From assembly GCF_037893015.1 (NCBI RefSeq), contig NC_133665.1, positions 106,297,937 to 106,361,936 of the forward strand: a DNA stretch of 64,000 nucleotides, in the 5' to 3' direction. Numbering within the stretch: position 1 is the first letter of the stretch; every line of letters begins with the position of its first letter. This DNA comes from Macrotis lagotis. Taxonomy: Eukaryota; Chordata; Mammalia; Peramelemorphia; Peramelidae. Below, one piece after another: positions 1 to 11,323 of this stretch. A program made the translations under genes and the position numbers. The notes beneath the pieces are model-generated. The model saw only the letters and a list, made by a program, of their open reading frames with translations. It searched no databases and was not told where the DNA came from.

Positions 1-2719
1 ATGATGTCAGAAGAATAAGGGCGATGGAAAAACACATAGTGGATGTGAGTTAGTCATTGATAACTTGAACATGGTGAGTGGTGCAGAAGATCTCATCAAG
101 GGGCCTCATGACCAGAAAAGAGCAAAAGATAACAAATGGACAGCTTGGATAATAAATTCCTGAGAGCTGCATGGGTACCCACAAGAGATTAAAAGAACCA
201 TAGGAAGGCATACTGGATAAATCTTCTATGGAGGATATCTAGAAAGACAAGGACAAGGAACAAACAGGATCAGAAGGTTTGGGTGGGTTATGATCTCTGC
301 CAGTGCAAAGAGTGCTCACATCAATGGGATCACAGACCCATTGAAGTATCGTTCTTCAAAGTGCTGAAATATCTGAAAGGGTGAATTCAAGGTCTATCCT
401 CATTCCTTCCTGAATCATAGCCCATGTGGCTGAGAGGATGCAAAAGCCACCTATAAAACCAAAACCTGTCTCAAAAATACCAGGATTTGTCTTCTTAGGT
501 CCTCTCATTTTAAATCATTCTTGAGGCACCACTGTCCACACAAAGAGATCTTGGTACTTGATTCAACAGCAGAGGATAAACAGGATAAATGGCAACATTT
601 CCAAAATGTGGTTACCTAGGGAGATCTACTTTGAAATGGCCAACTTCTGTCCCTCTCCCGTAGGGTCCCCTCAGAGTGTTCCACATTTCCTTTTTTAAGG
701 TTGCTGGTACACAGACACTGAAGCAGAAGCCGTGCTTGATGAGATATGTGAAGCATCATGAAGACAGATCTGGGAACTCATAGGTTTAATCACTGGAGTG
801 AGAGAAGCTGAGGTGGCAGTCTCAGACTAACCCCTAAGATGGAAAAGGAGTGGGGGGAGCACGTGATGTATACAGCTTGGAATTTGACCCATTTTACTTT
901 GAAAACAGTTCTTTTCTTTTCTTCTAGTCACTTAGAGAGCAAATTCAGTTTTTAGCCAAATATGCCATCTTTCTTTTTCTATACTTGTTTACACAGGAGC
1001 AGGCAAACATAATTGAATCAATTATGAAATTATGAAAACTCAAGTATTGCTACAAATTATATGTTATATAATAAAGAAATATATAAATGAATATGTATAC
1101 ATATGTACACATGCATATTTGGAGTTACAAGATGGCAATCCCAGTTCTGCCTACCTTAGGACATGGGCAAGGAACATCCCTTCTGGGCCTAAATGTCCTA
1201 ATCTGTAAAATGAGGACAAGGTCTAGATGTTTTTAAGGTAGCTCCTCATTCTGAAGCCGATGGTCCAATGAGATCCTCCTTTTCCCTTAAGTGGTTTACT
1301 CAACAGATAAAACTTGCTGACCATAAAAATAAGCCCCTATAGTGAATGTACTCCTATTCTAAAAGAACAATGGTCAGTTCACTTTTGGGGGGGATGGACT
1401 TTGTGGAGTTATATGTTTGGGTATCTGTTGGGAAATGTCTGTTTTGTCAAAAACAAAAGAAAAAAGTAAAGGAACCTACATGCTGTATAATTCAGAGGAC
1501 GACTAGAGTACCAACAAGTACATGTGGCTCTACTTAGTCAGGAGAATGAACTTGTCTGTTCCAAAGTAGCTTAAAGTCCAAACGATGGTTCTTATACTCA
1601 CTAGTCCCAGGACTTGGGCAAATCATTTCTCTAAGTTTCAGTTTCTTCCTCTACAAAGACAGGGACAGTAATACACTCCCTGTCACAAAGAGATGTTCTA
1701 AAGAAAGTGCTTTGGAACTTTAAAGCACTACAGAAACATGAATTCTTACTATAGAATTTTTGTGTTTTGGGATTGGGTTTTGGGGGATGGGAGGCGAAGC
1801 ACAGTTGACATAACATAGCAACAACAGATGGAGACTCCCACACCAACTAGTCACAGATTGTCACCTCTGAGTTTTTACAGACAACAGAGATGGGGTTTCA
1901 GGTTCAGCTTAAGCTTTTCTGGTAGTACGTCTCTGCTTCTGACACCCTTTCAGGTCAGAGAAGTAATATTTAATAGTCTTCTCTCATATTTAGTCCCTGA
2001 CCTTTGTCCTTTACTGTGCTAAAATTCAGAAAGTACTTTGGCAACTCATCTTAAAAGCACAGTTCTATTACTAGCAAGTTACCCTCACACCTTCTCCTTT
2101 AATTCAACAACAATTGATTAATGCACTGAGAAATATGTTCTTACTGTCAAGGTATATACATTTGAGACAATAAATGCCTGATAAGTAAACACAAAGAGTA
2201 TATCAAAGAAATATAAATTTCAAGAGGGAGAGAATGAACAACTCAGGGGTTCAGAGGAGGAAGGGAGCAGGAAAAGCCTCATTCATGAAGGAGTTGACCC
2301 CTGAGCTCTGCTCTGGAGGAAGTTAAGGATTTTAAGAGAAAGAAATGACCACTGAAAGCATTTCAGGCTTGAAAGGTAGAGTGCACAAAGGTAGTGAAAA
2401 ATCTAGTGCACAGGGGACAGCTAGAAAAAAGGGTGTTGACGGGAGCAATAGGAACTGAGTAGGAAAAGGCAGGTGGGAGCCAGATTGTAGAGTACTTTAA
2501 ATGCCAAGCTAAATGTTTATATTTTATTCTAGAGGCAATAAGGGACCACTGAAGATTTTTAAAGTTTCTTTAAACTATTCCAAAAGGTACTCCCAGTATC
2601 TGCTCCTGCCTTGGTGATAATAGTCAATGGGTCACACATTCAATTCTATCTGCTCTTTGGCTCAAATTGGAATTCCAAATACAAAGTACCCACATCCCAG
2701 ACCCCTCCTGGGTCCCAAA

Positions 2720-2905
2720 TGTTTGGCTTACAATTTTATAGCTTCACTTATGTTATTCCATTTGTTTGGTCCAACAATCTTATGAGGTGAGTGCTGTTAT
2801 TATCTGTGCCTGAGAGATGGGGAAACAAAGGTCTAAAAGGTTGAGTGATCTCCCCAGGCTCACACAACAGCTGGTTAAATCCCCTAGACAGGATCTGAAG
2901 CCTTT
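2720..2905 (+). repeat. MIR/CORE-type SINE fragment
   Basis: Has the typical order ATTTTATAG, TCTTATGAGGTGAGTGCTGT, GGGGAAACAAAGG, then CAGGCTCACACAACAGCTGG, as in mammal-wide MIR. Old and diverged. Confidence 0.6.
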
Positions 2906-2908
2906 CTA

Positions 2909-2928
2909 CCCCCCCCCCCCCCCCCCCC
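2909..2928 (+). repeat. Poly-C homopolymer
   Basis: About 20 consecutive C residues next to an old SINE. An unusual homopolymer compared with the common A/T runs, and the length may be affected by sequencing error. Confidence 0.9.
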
Positions 2929-5189
2929 AGCTCTCTAGCTAGTAAAATGGGCCAGGCTGCTCACTGTCAGATAGTAAGTTCCTCCCCTGCAGGTAGGGAT
3001 GGCTGTGGTCTTGTGATCTCCAACCCTAAGTGCTCATTTAAACGTATTTGTTGGGTTAAGTGGCCCCATTCCCACTCCTCACCTGTGACATCTCTGTAGC
3101 TCTCAGTCTGTATACTCTCACTCTCCATCTGCCAGCTTTGATTCCTTTTCTTTGGCTTCCATGCTTTTTTAAGCTCCTCTATATTCAAAACCACTTTTCC
3201 TCACCTGTCATTTCCTCTCCTTCAAATCCCTCCCCAATTGTTGCCTATGGTCTCACACTGGCTCAAAATAAGGGACAGGGCAGGAAGCAAAGGATAAGAC
3301 AAGAAAACTGTTTCAAAGGCCGTTCTCTCATTAGAGAAAGTGAGTCATCTTCATGGATTTCTAACATCTTGCTTTTCTCTGGCAAATTGACTTGGTTAAA
3401 CAGCCCCATCAGGAACAGCGTGTCCTGTGTGCTATACATGTTTACTTGGCTCACTGTCAGCTTATGGAGGCCTAATGTTCAAGGGACATGTCATATATTC
3501 ATTTTTCAAGAGCTGCTGTTCTCCAGATTCAGAAGGGAGGCCTTGGTTAGAGAAGCTGACTGTGCTAGTGAAACTGAAATCTCTGCTATCAGTTCAAAAA
3601 GGGGAAAAAAAAGAGATCTTTAAAAAAATTGTGCTACTTTTATTAACAGCTTGGTAGAGGCAGCTGAATGCATAAAGATCTGCCATTTTCATAATTCTGA
3701 CAATCTCTAAGAGGGACCTTTTGGCCAGGCTTTATTATAAACCTCCTAAACAAAGGACGGAAGCCAACATGGCTCACTAAGTAGCTTATCCAACCTGTCA
3801 AGTCAGAAAATTGAATACTAATGAAGACAGAGATATGAGTGTCCATGCTACAGGAGAGTAGGAATCATATTTTACTTAAACTTTGTATTTTCCCGAGGAC
3901 CTAACATAATGTGTATTTATTAAGTGCTCAATAAATACAATTGTTTAATTACTCTGTTATCTTCTGGAAAAGTGACATGGTAGGCAACAATTAAGTCAAA
4001 TGAGAGAGCAAATTAAAGACCATTTTCCAGTACAGAAAATAAAGGAGACAAAATAAAGATGGATGTTCTTGAATCAAATATTTTTAGGAGGTTAGTTCAT
4101 AGGATCACAGAACATAAAAGTTCAAAGGGACTTTAGAGAAAAATCTAATCCAACTCTTTTATTTTATAGAGGCTAAGTAGAATTTTAGAAAACCTAAAAA
4201 ATTCAGATGTGTAAAGAAGTCAGAAAAACTTGAAAAAATTAATCTGAAGGAATATCATGAGGTAAGGGATATATGGGAAGAAGATAAATGGGGAATGATT
4301 TAGAAAGGATTTAATGCTGTTCAAGTACCATCACCCTTTCTATGCACAAGCAAGGGTAGAAAAATGAATTGTACCTCACAGACCCTCTGGGGTCATCTAG
4401 GTCCAATTTCTACTTCATTCACTTAATTACTCATTCATTTCAACCTATACTTTAACAAGAAGTCCCTCTCCAATATCTTAAGTGCTTCTCTAACCTCTGC
4501 TTGCAAACTTCCAGTTTCAAAGAATATATTAACTTCTCATGTTTGCTTTCATTAGACTTGTGGATAGCTCTAACCATGAGGAAGTTCTTTCTTAGACTAA
4601 ATGGAGTCTAAATCTTCTCTTCAGCTTCCTTCCAGTAGGCCTTACTTTGTCCTCTGCAGTCAAGCAGAACACACCTCAACCCTCTGCTCCATGACCTTCC
4701 TTCAAACACTTGAAAACATTCTCAATCCCTTCAATATTCATAAACCCATCTAGATAGAGCAGCAGTGCTAACCCCACACTCAAAGTTAGACAGATAGAGA
4801 TGCTGGCGTGTCATATAAGGCAGCTAAAATGGGGGAAAAGACCCAGTTGGTTAAAAAGAGAATTGCATATAGCAATGCAGCACAAATGGAATGGAAACTT
4901 AGGAAGGCTGCTGAGGGAGCTACAAATGCTTTTATGGAAATATGAGCAGGGAAGGAAAGTCTGGGAATGTGATGCAACATTCAAATGACAAAGGGGAAAT
5001 AAAGGGCATGATTTAAATATAGTAGGGAAAAAGAAAATGAGAAAGGAGGGGAGCATACAATAGAAGCTTATACAAAGGCAAAGAATGGGAAGTTTTTTTT
5101 AATCTTAAAGCACAAAAAAAAATCTAAGGTGAACTGGAGTCAAATGAGAGATTATGAGGTTAGTGGAAAAGATCTGGCAAAAGATTAAA

Positions 5190-5790
5190 CTGATATGGTG
5201 CCTGATGGGTCTTTCTACTTCCATTTCCTGCTCTTTTCTAATATGTTCTTTGAATTATTCTGCCATGCTAATCTTCCCTTTTTGTAAATTTGATGTTACC
5301 TTTCAGTTCAAAGTCTTCAGTGGCTCCCTATTACCCATCTAAAGTTCAAACTTCGTCAACTAAACCCAACCCATCTCACATGTTCTCCATTCTAGCCAAA
5401 CTGCACTGTTACCCATTTCTAGAATACACCCTGATCACTCCCACCTCCATGCTTTCTTTTATTCCCAATGCCAGAAATTGCCTCCCCCTCTTCACTTGTA
5501 GAAATCTTACCATCTTTAAAAGACCAACTCAAATGCTACCACCTACACAAAGCTTTCACTGATTTCCTCATCTATGATTCTGATTCTCCCCCAGACTTCA
5601 CATGGCACTTTATTTTGTACCTTCCTAATGAAACTATCATGCAATATTATGTATTAGAATTACCTATGTTTATTCCTAAACCTTCTTTTCAAACTACTGC
5701 TTTCATGATGGGAAAGAACCAGGTATTATCTAAACTTTACAATTTCCTCAGTACTAAGCCTTGGACTCTATCCTTAGGCACTTAGTGCAG
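5190..5790 (+). repeat. L2-type LINE 3' fragment
   Basis: Pyrimidine-rich sequence with the L2 pattern: 'AGTGGCTCCCTATTACCCAT', 'TTCAAACTTCGTCAACTAA', 'CCTCCATGCTTTC', then the coding-end 'CTCAAATGCTACCACCTACA'. Degenerate, with no intact reading frame. Confidence 0.5.
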
Positions 5791-5814
5791 AACTACTTTT
5801 GAAAACTTATGGAA

Positions 5815-5981
5815 GGGGGTGGCTAGGTGGCGCAGTGGATAGAGCACCAGCCCTGGTGTCAGGTGTCAGGAGTACCTGAGTTCAAATCCGGCCTCAGATA
5901 CTTAATAATTACCTAGCTGTGTGGCCTTGGGCAAACCATTTAACCCCTTTCCTTGCAAAAAAGAAAAACTAAAAAAAAAAA
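5815..5981 (+). repeat. Marsupial tRNA-related SINE (WSINE1-like), with TSD
   Basis: Full-length copy starting GGGGGTGGCTAGGTGGCGCAG and ending in an A-rich tail. Target duplication GAAAACTTA at 5801-5809 and 5982-5990. A short internal repeat (GGTGTCAGGTGTCAGGAG) marks this copy. Confidence 0.9.
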
Positions 5982-6639
5982 GAAAACTTACAGAAGAATG
6001 GGAAAGTACACAGACATTAGAAGGCCTAAATTGTGCCTAGATTTAACGAGAAAAACAAGATTGAAGCTACAAGCCTGTGAGCAGGAATAATCAAATCAGA
6101 GACAACAGAGAATGATAGTCAACAATGTTTTGTAAAGAAAGCATCCTGTCAATCTTTTTTGGTAGATCTGATAGACTGAGGGGAAGTAATAGAGAATATA
6201 TAACTTGATTTTTACCAAAATTTATGGCAGTTATCTTAACGCTAGATTCATAGTAGATGCTTCCTATCCAAAATACATTTATACTTGGACAAGGGCAGAC
6301 TCCTCTACCCAAAGCTTGCTCTAACACCTTGCTATGGTGAGATGTCTCTTAGTGTGGGGAGGTTATACTTCCAGTTTTAAAAGATTTATACACCAGACCC
6401 ATCTGGCAGGTCTCACCAAAGTGGAAAGTATGGGTGATTTGTCTGATGTCCAGGGGCCAACCTACTTAGGTGTGGAGAGGCTCTTCAACAAATGATGGCC
6501 CATCAGGTGATGAACTTCATTATAAATACTCATGGAAATATTGACTAAGAAAAGAAGGGAATACAAATGTTCAATTTATGTTGACGGAAGGAAACTTATG
6601 AGACTAAAGATACTAAAGTCCTCAATAAGTAATCATAAT

Positions 6640-6845
6640 CATATTAGCTAATCTTTATTTGGCACATCCTATGTGGCAGGCTTCTGCCATAAGCACTTAA
6701 TAAATATGATCTCTTACAAGCTTCATAACAATCCTAGAGATATGCTCATTTGCAGTTGAGGAAACTGAAGCAAACAGAAGTTAGGTGACTTGCCCAAGGT
6801 CACACAGGCAGCAAGGGTCTGATGCCACATTTGAATTCTGGTTAT
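6640..6845 (+). repeat. MIR-like SINE
   Basis: Near-complete MIR architecture: TTATTTGGCACATCCTATGT, TTCATAACAATCCTAGAGAT, GAGGAAACTGAAGC, then CTTGCCCAAGGTCACACAGG and ATTTGAATTCTGG. Confidence 0.8.
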
Positions 6846-7120
6846 CAACAAAATAGAATTATGTGATAAAACTCCCACAATTATTTACTAGATACTGAGC
6901 TGACTTTAGTTCATAACTTAAGGTTTATCAAAGAGTAGCCTCAGACAGAGAGATGCCAGTTTCCTCAATAAGAACAAATCAAGTATATATACCTAGATTT
7001 GATTTTTGAAAAAGATCTTGCCAGATCACTTATATACCAAGGGTTTTATCTTACTTTATTTGGGATACATGTCAGTGACAAAAACCTTTGTCAATCACTT
7101 TATTACTATTGTGTCAGACA

Positions 7121-7158
7121 CTAATAATGATAATAATAATAATAATAATAATAATAAT
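7121..7158 (+). repeat. (TAA)n microsatellite
   Basis: About a dozen TAA/TAATGA units. It borders the SINE that follows. Confidence 0.9.
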
Positions 7159-7167
7159 GTTTATTAT

Positions 7168-7321
7168 TCTTTTTTTTAGGTTTTTGCAAGGCAAATGTGG
7201 TTAAGCAGCTTGCCCAAGGCCACACAGTTAGGTAATTATTAAATATCTGAGGCCGGATTTGAACTCAGGTACTCCTGACTCCAGGACTGGTGCTCTATCC
7301 ACTGGGCCACCTAGCCACCCC
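7168..7321 (-). repeat. Marsupial tRNA-related SINE (WSINE1-like)
   Basis: Reverse copy: T-rich start, TTTTTGCAAGGC, CTTGCCCAAGGCCACACAG, TAATTATTAAATATCTGAGG, ending CCACCTAGCCACCCC. Confidence 0.9.
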
Positions 7322-7610
7322 TGCTATTCATTTTTGAAGAAGACCATGACATCAGGGAGTCAATGCCATGACAAGCACAGGAATCGGATTTGAGTGAGGG
7401 AGATGTTGTCATCAACCTCACTTTTCTCCTCCAGAGTCATCTGGGTCCAGTGGTCAGATGTAAATCAGGACAACTGGAGATGACCCCTGATGTGGGGCAA
7501 TCAGGGTTAGATGACTTGCCCAAGATCACATAGCTAGCAAGTGAGGTTGGATTCAAACTCCCATCCTCCTGAATCCAAGGTCAGTGCTCTATTCATTACA
7601 CTACCTAGGC
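7322..7610 (+). repeat. Second SINE family (marsupial, MIR-like tail)
   Basis: Contains GAAGACCATGACATCAGGGA, CCTCACTTTTCTCCTCCAGAG, CAGTGGTCAGAT, then GGTTAGATGACTTGCCCAAG and a tRNA-like end. The same family recurs at 13085-13425, which lets the unit be recognised from this window alone. Confidence 0.75.
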
Positions 7611-7839
7611 TGGGAATACACAGAAGCAAAAGGCAGTACTCTTGGGAGTGTTCCACCTAATGGGGAGGAGGGTAAAGCTCAAATAGGTGCACACAAACAA
7701 GTCATATATGGGATACAAAGACACAGGGATTCAAAAGGGCTGGGAAAGCCTTCCAGCAAAGGAAATTCAGGAAGTTTGGAGGCAGAAATGAGGCAAAATG
7801 AGGAAGGAAAAGTATCTGGAATGTGTGTGTATATGTGTT

Positions 7840-7840
<1 letters not shown>

Positions 7841-7902
<62 letters not shown>

Positions 7903-7935
7903 CAGAGAGAGAGACAGAGACAGAGATACAGAAAG
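7841..7935 (+). repeat. (TG)n-(GA)n compound microsatellite
   Basis: About 22 TG units pass directly into GA/GACA units. Such alternating-to-polypurine junctions are often length-variable. Confidence 0.95.
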
Positions 7936-8079
7936 AGGGAGGGAAAGCGAAGGAGAGTCAGAGACATGGCTGGACCTATATTTTATTGGCTGAATGAAGG
8001 CAGGCAGTCCAGGCATAGGGTGAAGAGGCCTTGTACCAAAGGGGTAGTGGTGTCTGAGAAGAGAAGGGGGAAGTAGTCC

Positions 8080-9150
8080 AAAGATGTTGTAAAAGGGAAG
8101 AAGCTTGGCAGCATTTTAGAGATGGGGATAAGAAATCCCAAGATGACACCTAGTTTGTGAGTCTGAGGGACAGGGAGGATGATGTCACCGTCTACAATAA
8201 GAGAGAAGTTTGGAGGAGGAAAGGGTTAGTTTTGGAAATCTACTGGACATCCAGTTAAAGTTGTCTGAAAGGCAGTTGGAGATATGAGACTAGAGGAAAG
8301 CAGAGAGGATGGGGCAAGAAAGGTAGATCTCAGGTTCAACAGTAAAGAGATGGTCATTAAATCACTGGGAGTCAATAAGACTACTAAGTGAATTCAAATA
8401 GAGGGAGAAGAGGCCCAGGATAGAACCCTGAGGAGCACCTGGTCAGAGGGAGTGATCTGGATGAGGATCTAGTTAGGTAGACAGTCTCTAAATGAGGCAG
8501 CAAAGTAGTAAAATGAATAGAATGCTGGGCCAGGAGTCAGGAAGACTTAAATTCAAATTCAGCCTCAGACACCTGCTAGCTGTGTATCCCTGGGCAAGTC
8601 ACTGTTTATTTCTCAACTGTAAAAGGGTAATGAAAGCCCCTATTTCCCAGGACTGTTGTTGAGGATCAAATGAGATGATTAATGTAACTGTTAGTTTTAT
8701 TATCCAACAAAGGTAACTGACTGAGATGGGTAGGAGGAAAATGTGAAAAAAGTAGTATCCCAAAAACCTAGAGAGAAAAGGGTGTCTAGGAGAAGAGGGT
8801 GACCATCAGTGTCAAAGGCTGCAGAGGCCAAGGAGAGTAGGGATTAAACAAAAGGCCACTGGATTTGCCAATTATGATGATCACTGAGGTCAGAAGTCAG
8901 ATCATAGGGGCTTAAGAAGAGACTGAAAGGAGATAGCCTTTTCAAGGAGTTTAGCCACAAGGGGCAGAATAGATCTAGGATCACAATCGATGGAGATGAA
9001 AGGATCAATTGAGTCTTTTGAGAATGGGGAAGATATGGGTATGTTTGTTGGCAACTGGGGGGATGCCAGCAGAGGTCTGTGTGTATGAACAAGATTATCA
9101 GTTTGGAAGAGTTGAAAGAATGAAGAAATTCTAAGGAGAAACCCAAGGTT
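8080..9150 (+). repeat. Ancient interspersed repeat, family not resolved
   Basis: Has the recurrent mammalian pattern 'ACATCCAGTTAAAGTTGTCT', 'GGCAGTTGGAGATATGAGAC', 'GAACCCTGAGGAGCACC', 'CAGTGTCAAAGGCTGCAGAG'. A reversed related fragment is seen near 16600-16720. A further SINE interrupts it at about 8490-8700. Confidence 0.45.
8490..8700 (+). repeat. tRNA-related/CORE SINE
   Basis: GAGGCAGCAAAGTAGTAAAA, GGGCCAGGAGTCAGGAAGAC, CTGGGCAAGTCACTG, then a tail with AGGACTGTTGTTGAGGATCA. Similar elements occur at 30425, 56215 and 60365. Confidence 0.65.
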
Positions 9151-9891
9151 TTCTAATCTAGGCTTGACTAACATGTCATTTCTCCTTTCCAGGTCTATTT
9201 CTTCCATAAAATGAAGGTGTTAATCTAAATGATTCATCTAACTCACCTTGAGCTTGTCTGCAACTGACAGCTCCTGGAAGACAAGAGCTGTTGCTTTGTA
9301 CAACATTAGTACACAACTGCAAGCAAATTAGGTGCTTCATTAACACTCTGTAAAAATGCCAATGAACATGACAACTGGCTCTTGCAAGCAAGTTGTAGAT
9401 ATTCCCCCCAAAAGAAAGAAAAAAGTATGAAACATTTAAAGAAAAAGCAGAAAAGAGATGAGGAAGTTCAGGAAGCAATAAGACAAAGAAAAAACTTTGG
9501 AAATGAAATGCTGAAGTGAGTAAATATTTTTAAAAAACACCAATAAGATTTAGTTTCACATACAATCCTTTTTGTATTATGTATCTGGAAATATTCATGC
9601 TTGTTGTTTGTCAAATTCAGAACAGAAAACCAGTGAGCTGTCAGATTTGGGGGTGGCTCCAGTCCTACCACTTCCTGTCTCCTTTCACCAGAAGTTTTAA
9701 AAAATAAGAATAATTTGGAAGTCAGAGTTACTGGAAAAAAAGAAGCTTCAGGATTACTGAAACCTATAAGCCAGGAATCTGTAATCCATTTGCAATGGCT
9801 GGCTAAAATGGGCATACAAACTCCTTCACTTCACTGCAGAGGTGGAAGACTGTCAATTTAGCTGACCTTTTTTTTGTTTGTTTTGTTGCAA

Positions 9892-10048
9892 TTTTTTTTT
9901 TTAGGTTTTTGCAAGGCAAACGGGGTTAAGTGGCTTGCCCAAGGCCACACAGCTAGGTAATTATTAAGTGTCTGAGACTGGATTTGAACCCAGGTACTCC
10001 TGACCCCAGGGCCGGTGCTTTATCCACTACGTCACCTAGCCGCCCCTG
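9892..10048 (-). repeat. Marsupial tRNA-related SINE (WSINE1-like)
   Basis: Reverse copy, poly-T end then TTTTTGCAAGGC and CTTGCCCAAGGCCACACAG, ending CACCTAGCCGCCCC. A second poly-T run follows at about 10051-10071. Confidence 0.9.
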
Positions 10049-11234
10049 GCCTTTTTTTTTTTTTTTTTTTTGCAATTTTTTCTTACAAGAAAAGATTCAT
10101 TGGGTTGAGGATGGGAGTAGAGATCAATTTCCTTTTCCTGGCTAACCTAGGAGCTTCCAACTCAGTGCTCTGTTCACTATTCCAAGGGCTTCCCCATACA
10201 AATGGTAGAATGCATCTATCCATCAGATCACTAAGTTACCCAATAAGGAAGCCTGACCATTTTTCTCTGCTAACATGTATGTCCCTAACTCACCCATCAC
10301 CCCTAGTCCCTGTATTTCTTATTCCTGGAACAATAATAAAATTGATACTGCTATTGCCACCAGAAAGGGTCAATGATTTACTGCTATCTGGCCCACAATC
10401 CCCACAGCTACCTAATCTACACCCCCCTCCCACCCTTGCTAGTGACTGCTAGGTCAATCCCTTGGAGCTATTGATAACAGTAAAACTTAGGAACCAATAT
10501 TTCAATCTATTCTACAAAACTAGGAGACTTTGGGCCCAGATGAGAAGCTTCCCAATTTGACACTTTTAACATATGGGGAAAGAAAATGGTCATTGTTACC
10601 ATATGGAATCTAGGTATTGTATCTCCCAAAGTGCAAACCCGTTAAGGACAGAGACTGGCACATTTCTCTTTGTCTTCTTAGGACCTGACACTGAATAGTA
10701 GGTACTTAATAAAGGAATGGTGATTTAATGAAATGAATATGCTGTCCCTTTTTTGTGTGTGTGTGGCTTCACATGATGTTTAGGATAGACGTAGTAGGGT
10801 AAATTCGATGACAAGAGAGCCCTTTTGAAGTTAAGAATTTTTCATTTGAAAACCTTTGTCTGAAAACCTTGAAAAATTTGTAAATAAAAAAATTTAAGCC
10901 TTTGAAAAAAAAATGACTGTGATGCAAAAACAAGAGTAAAGTTAAATACTATACCAAAGGGAGTTGAAGGCAGCAAGACTCAAACCTGCTTTTTATTTCT
11001 GGTCAGAACTATAACCAGAGCAGTTTCCTATGGATCCAGGTTATTCATTTCCGTATTTGCCTTTCATTCCTGAGGAATTTCTAGGACAGGTCACTAGTCC
11101 TTCTAGACAAGATTCCTAAAAGTCAAAGACTTCCTCAAATAACTTAGGATGAGCAACACTCCTCTCTGGAGAATTTTTTCATGATTTCCCCAGATTCCCC
11201 ACCCCCCTGCAAACCCAAAAGGGGCTGAGCAAAC

Positions 11235-11323
11235 CTCTCTAAGACAAGTCGACTGAGGGTCTCACTGGTGTGAGATGGCAGGTTCAGGGTCCCCTGTAGG
11301 ATTGTCAGCTTCTTCTTTAAGCT
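11235..11323 (-). CDS. TRAIP: TRAIP coding exon 10 (last one found)
   Basis: This 89-nt exon encodes residues 266-294 plus two bases of Ser295: SLKKKLTILQGTLNLP, then SETLSRLVLE, matching the human segment ending LVLES. The acceptor is CCTAAG. The donor GAGAG|GTTTGC is weak (T at +3 and +4), so the 3' border rests mainly on the human reading frame. Confidence 0.88.

Larger units (their letters stand above)
1..11234. other. Non-coding, repeat-bearing DNA 3' of TRAIP exon 10 (probably intron 10)
   Basis: I looked on the minus strand for remaining TRAIP exons (the DIDLNATFDVDTP, VRNAILGQK and FQAKLDTFLWS regions of human) and saw none. Content: MIR-like fragments (about 1140-1235 and 1590-1670), a poly-C run, L2-like DNA at 5190-5790, several SINEs, and an old interspersed repeat at about 7600-9150 split by a TG/GA microsatellite. 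No gene is supported. Confidence 0.5.

Noticed and set aside
3060..3623. 187-codon plus-strand frame
   Set aside because: Composition, lack of homology and lack of splice context suggest chance. No family recognised.
7841..7935. Cys/Val and Arg/Glu repetitive peptides in several frames
   Set aside because: Pure translation of TG and GA microsatellites.
9240..9275. Exon-like GAGCTGTCAGTTGCAGACAA with AG/GT borders on the minus strand
   Set aside because: Only 27 nt, no match to TRAIP, and the surrounding sequence shows nothing else supporting an exon.
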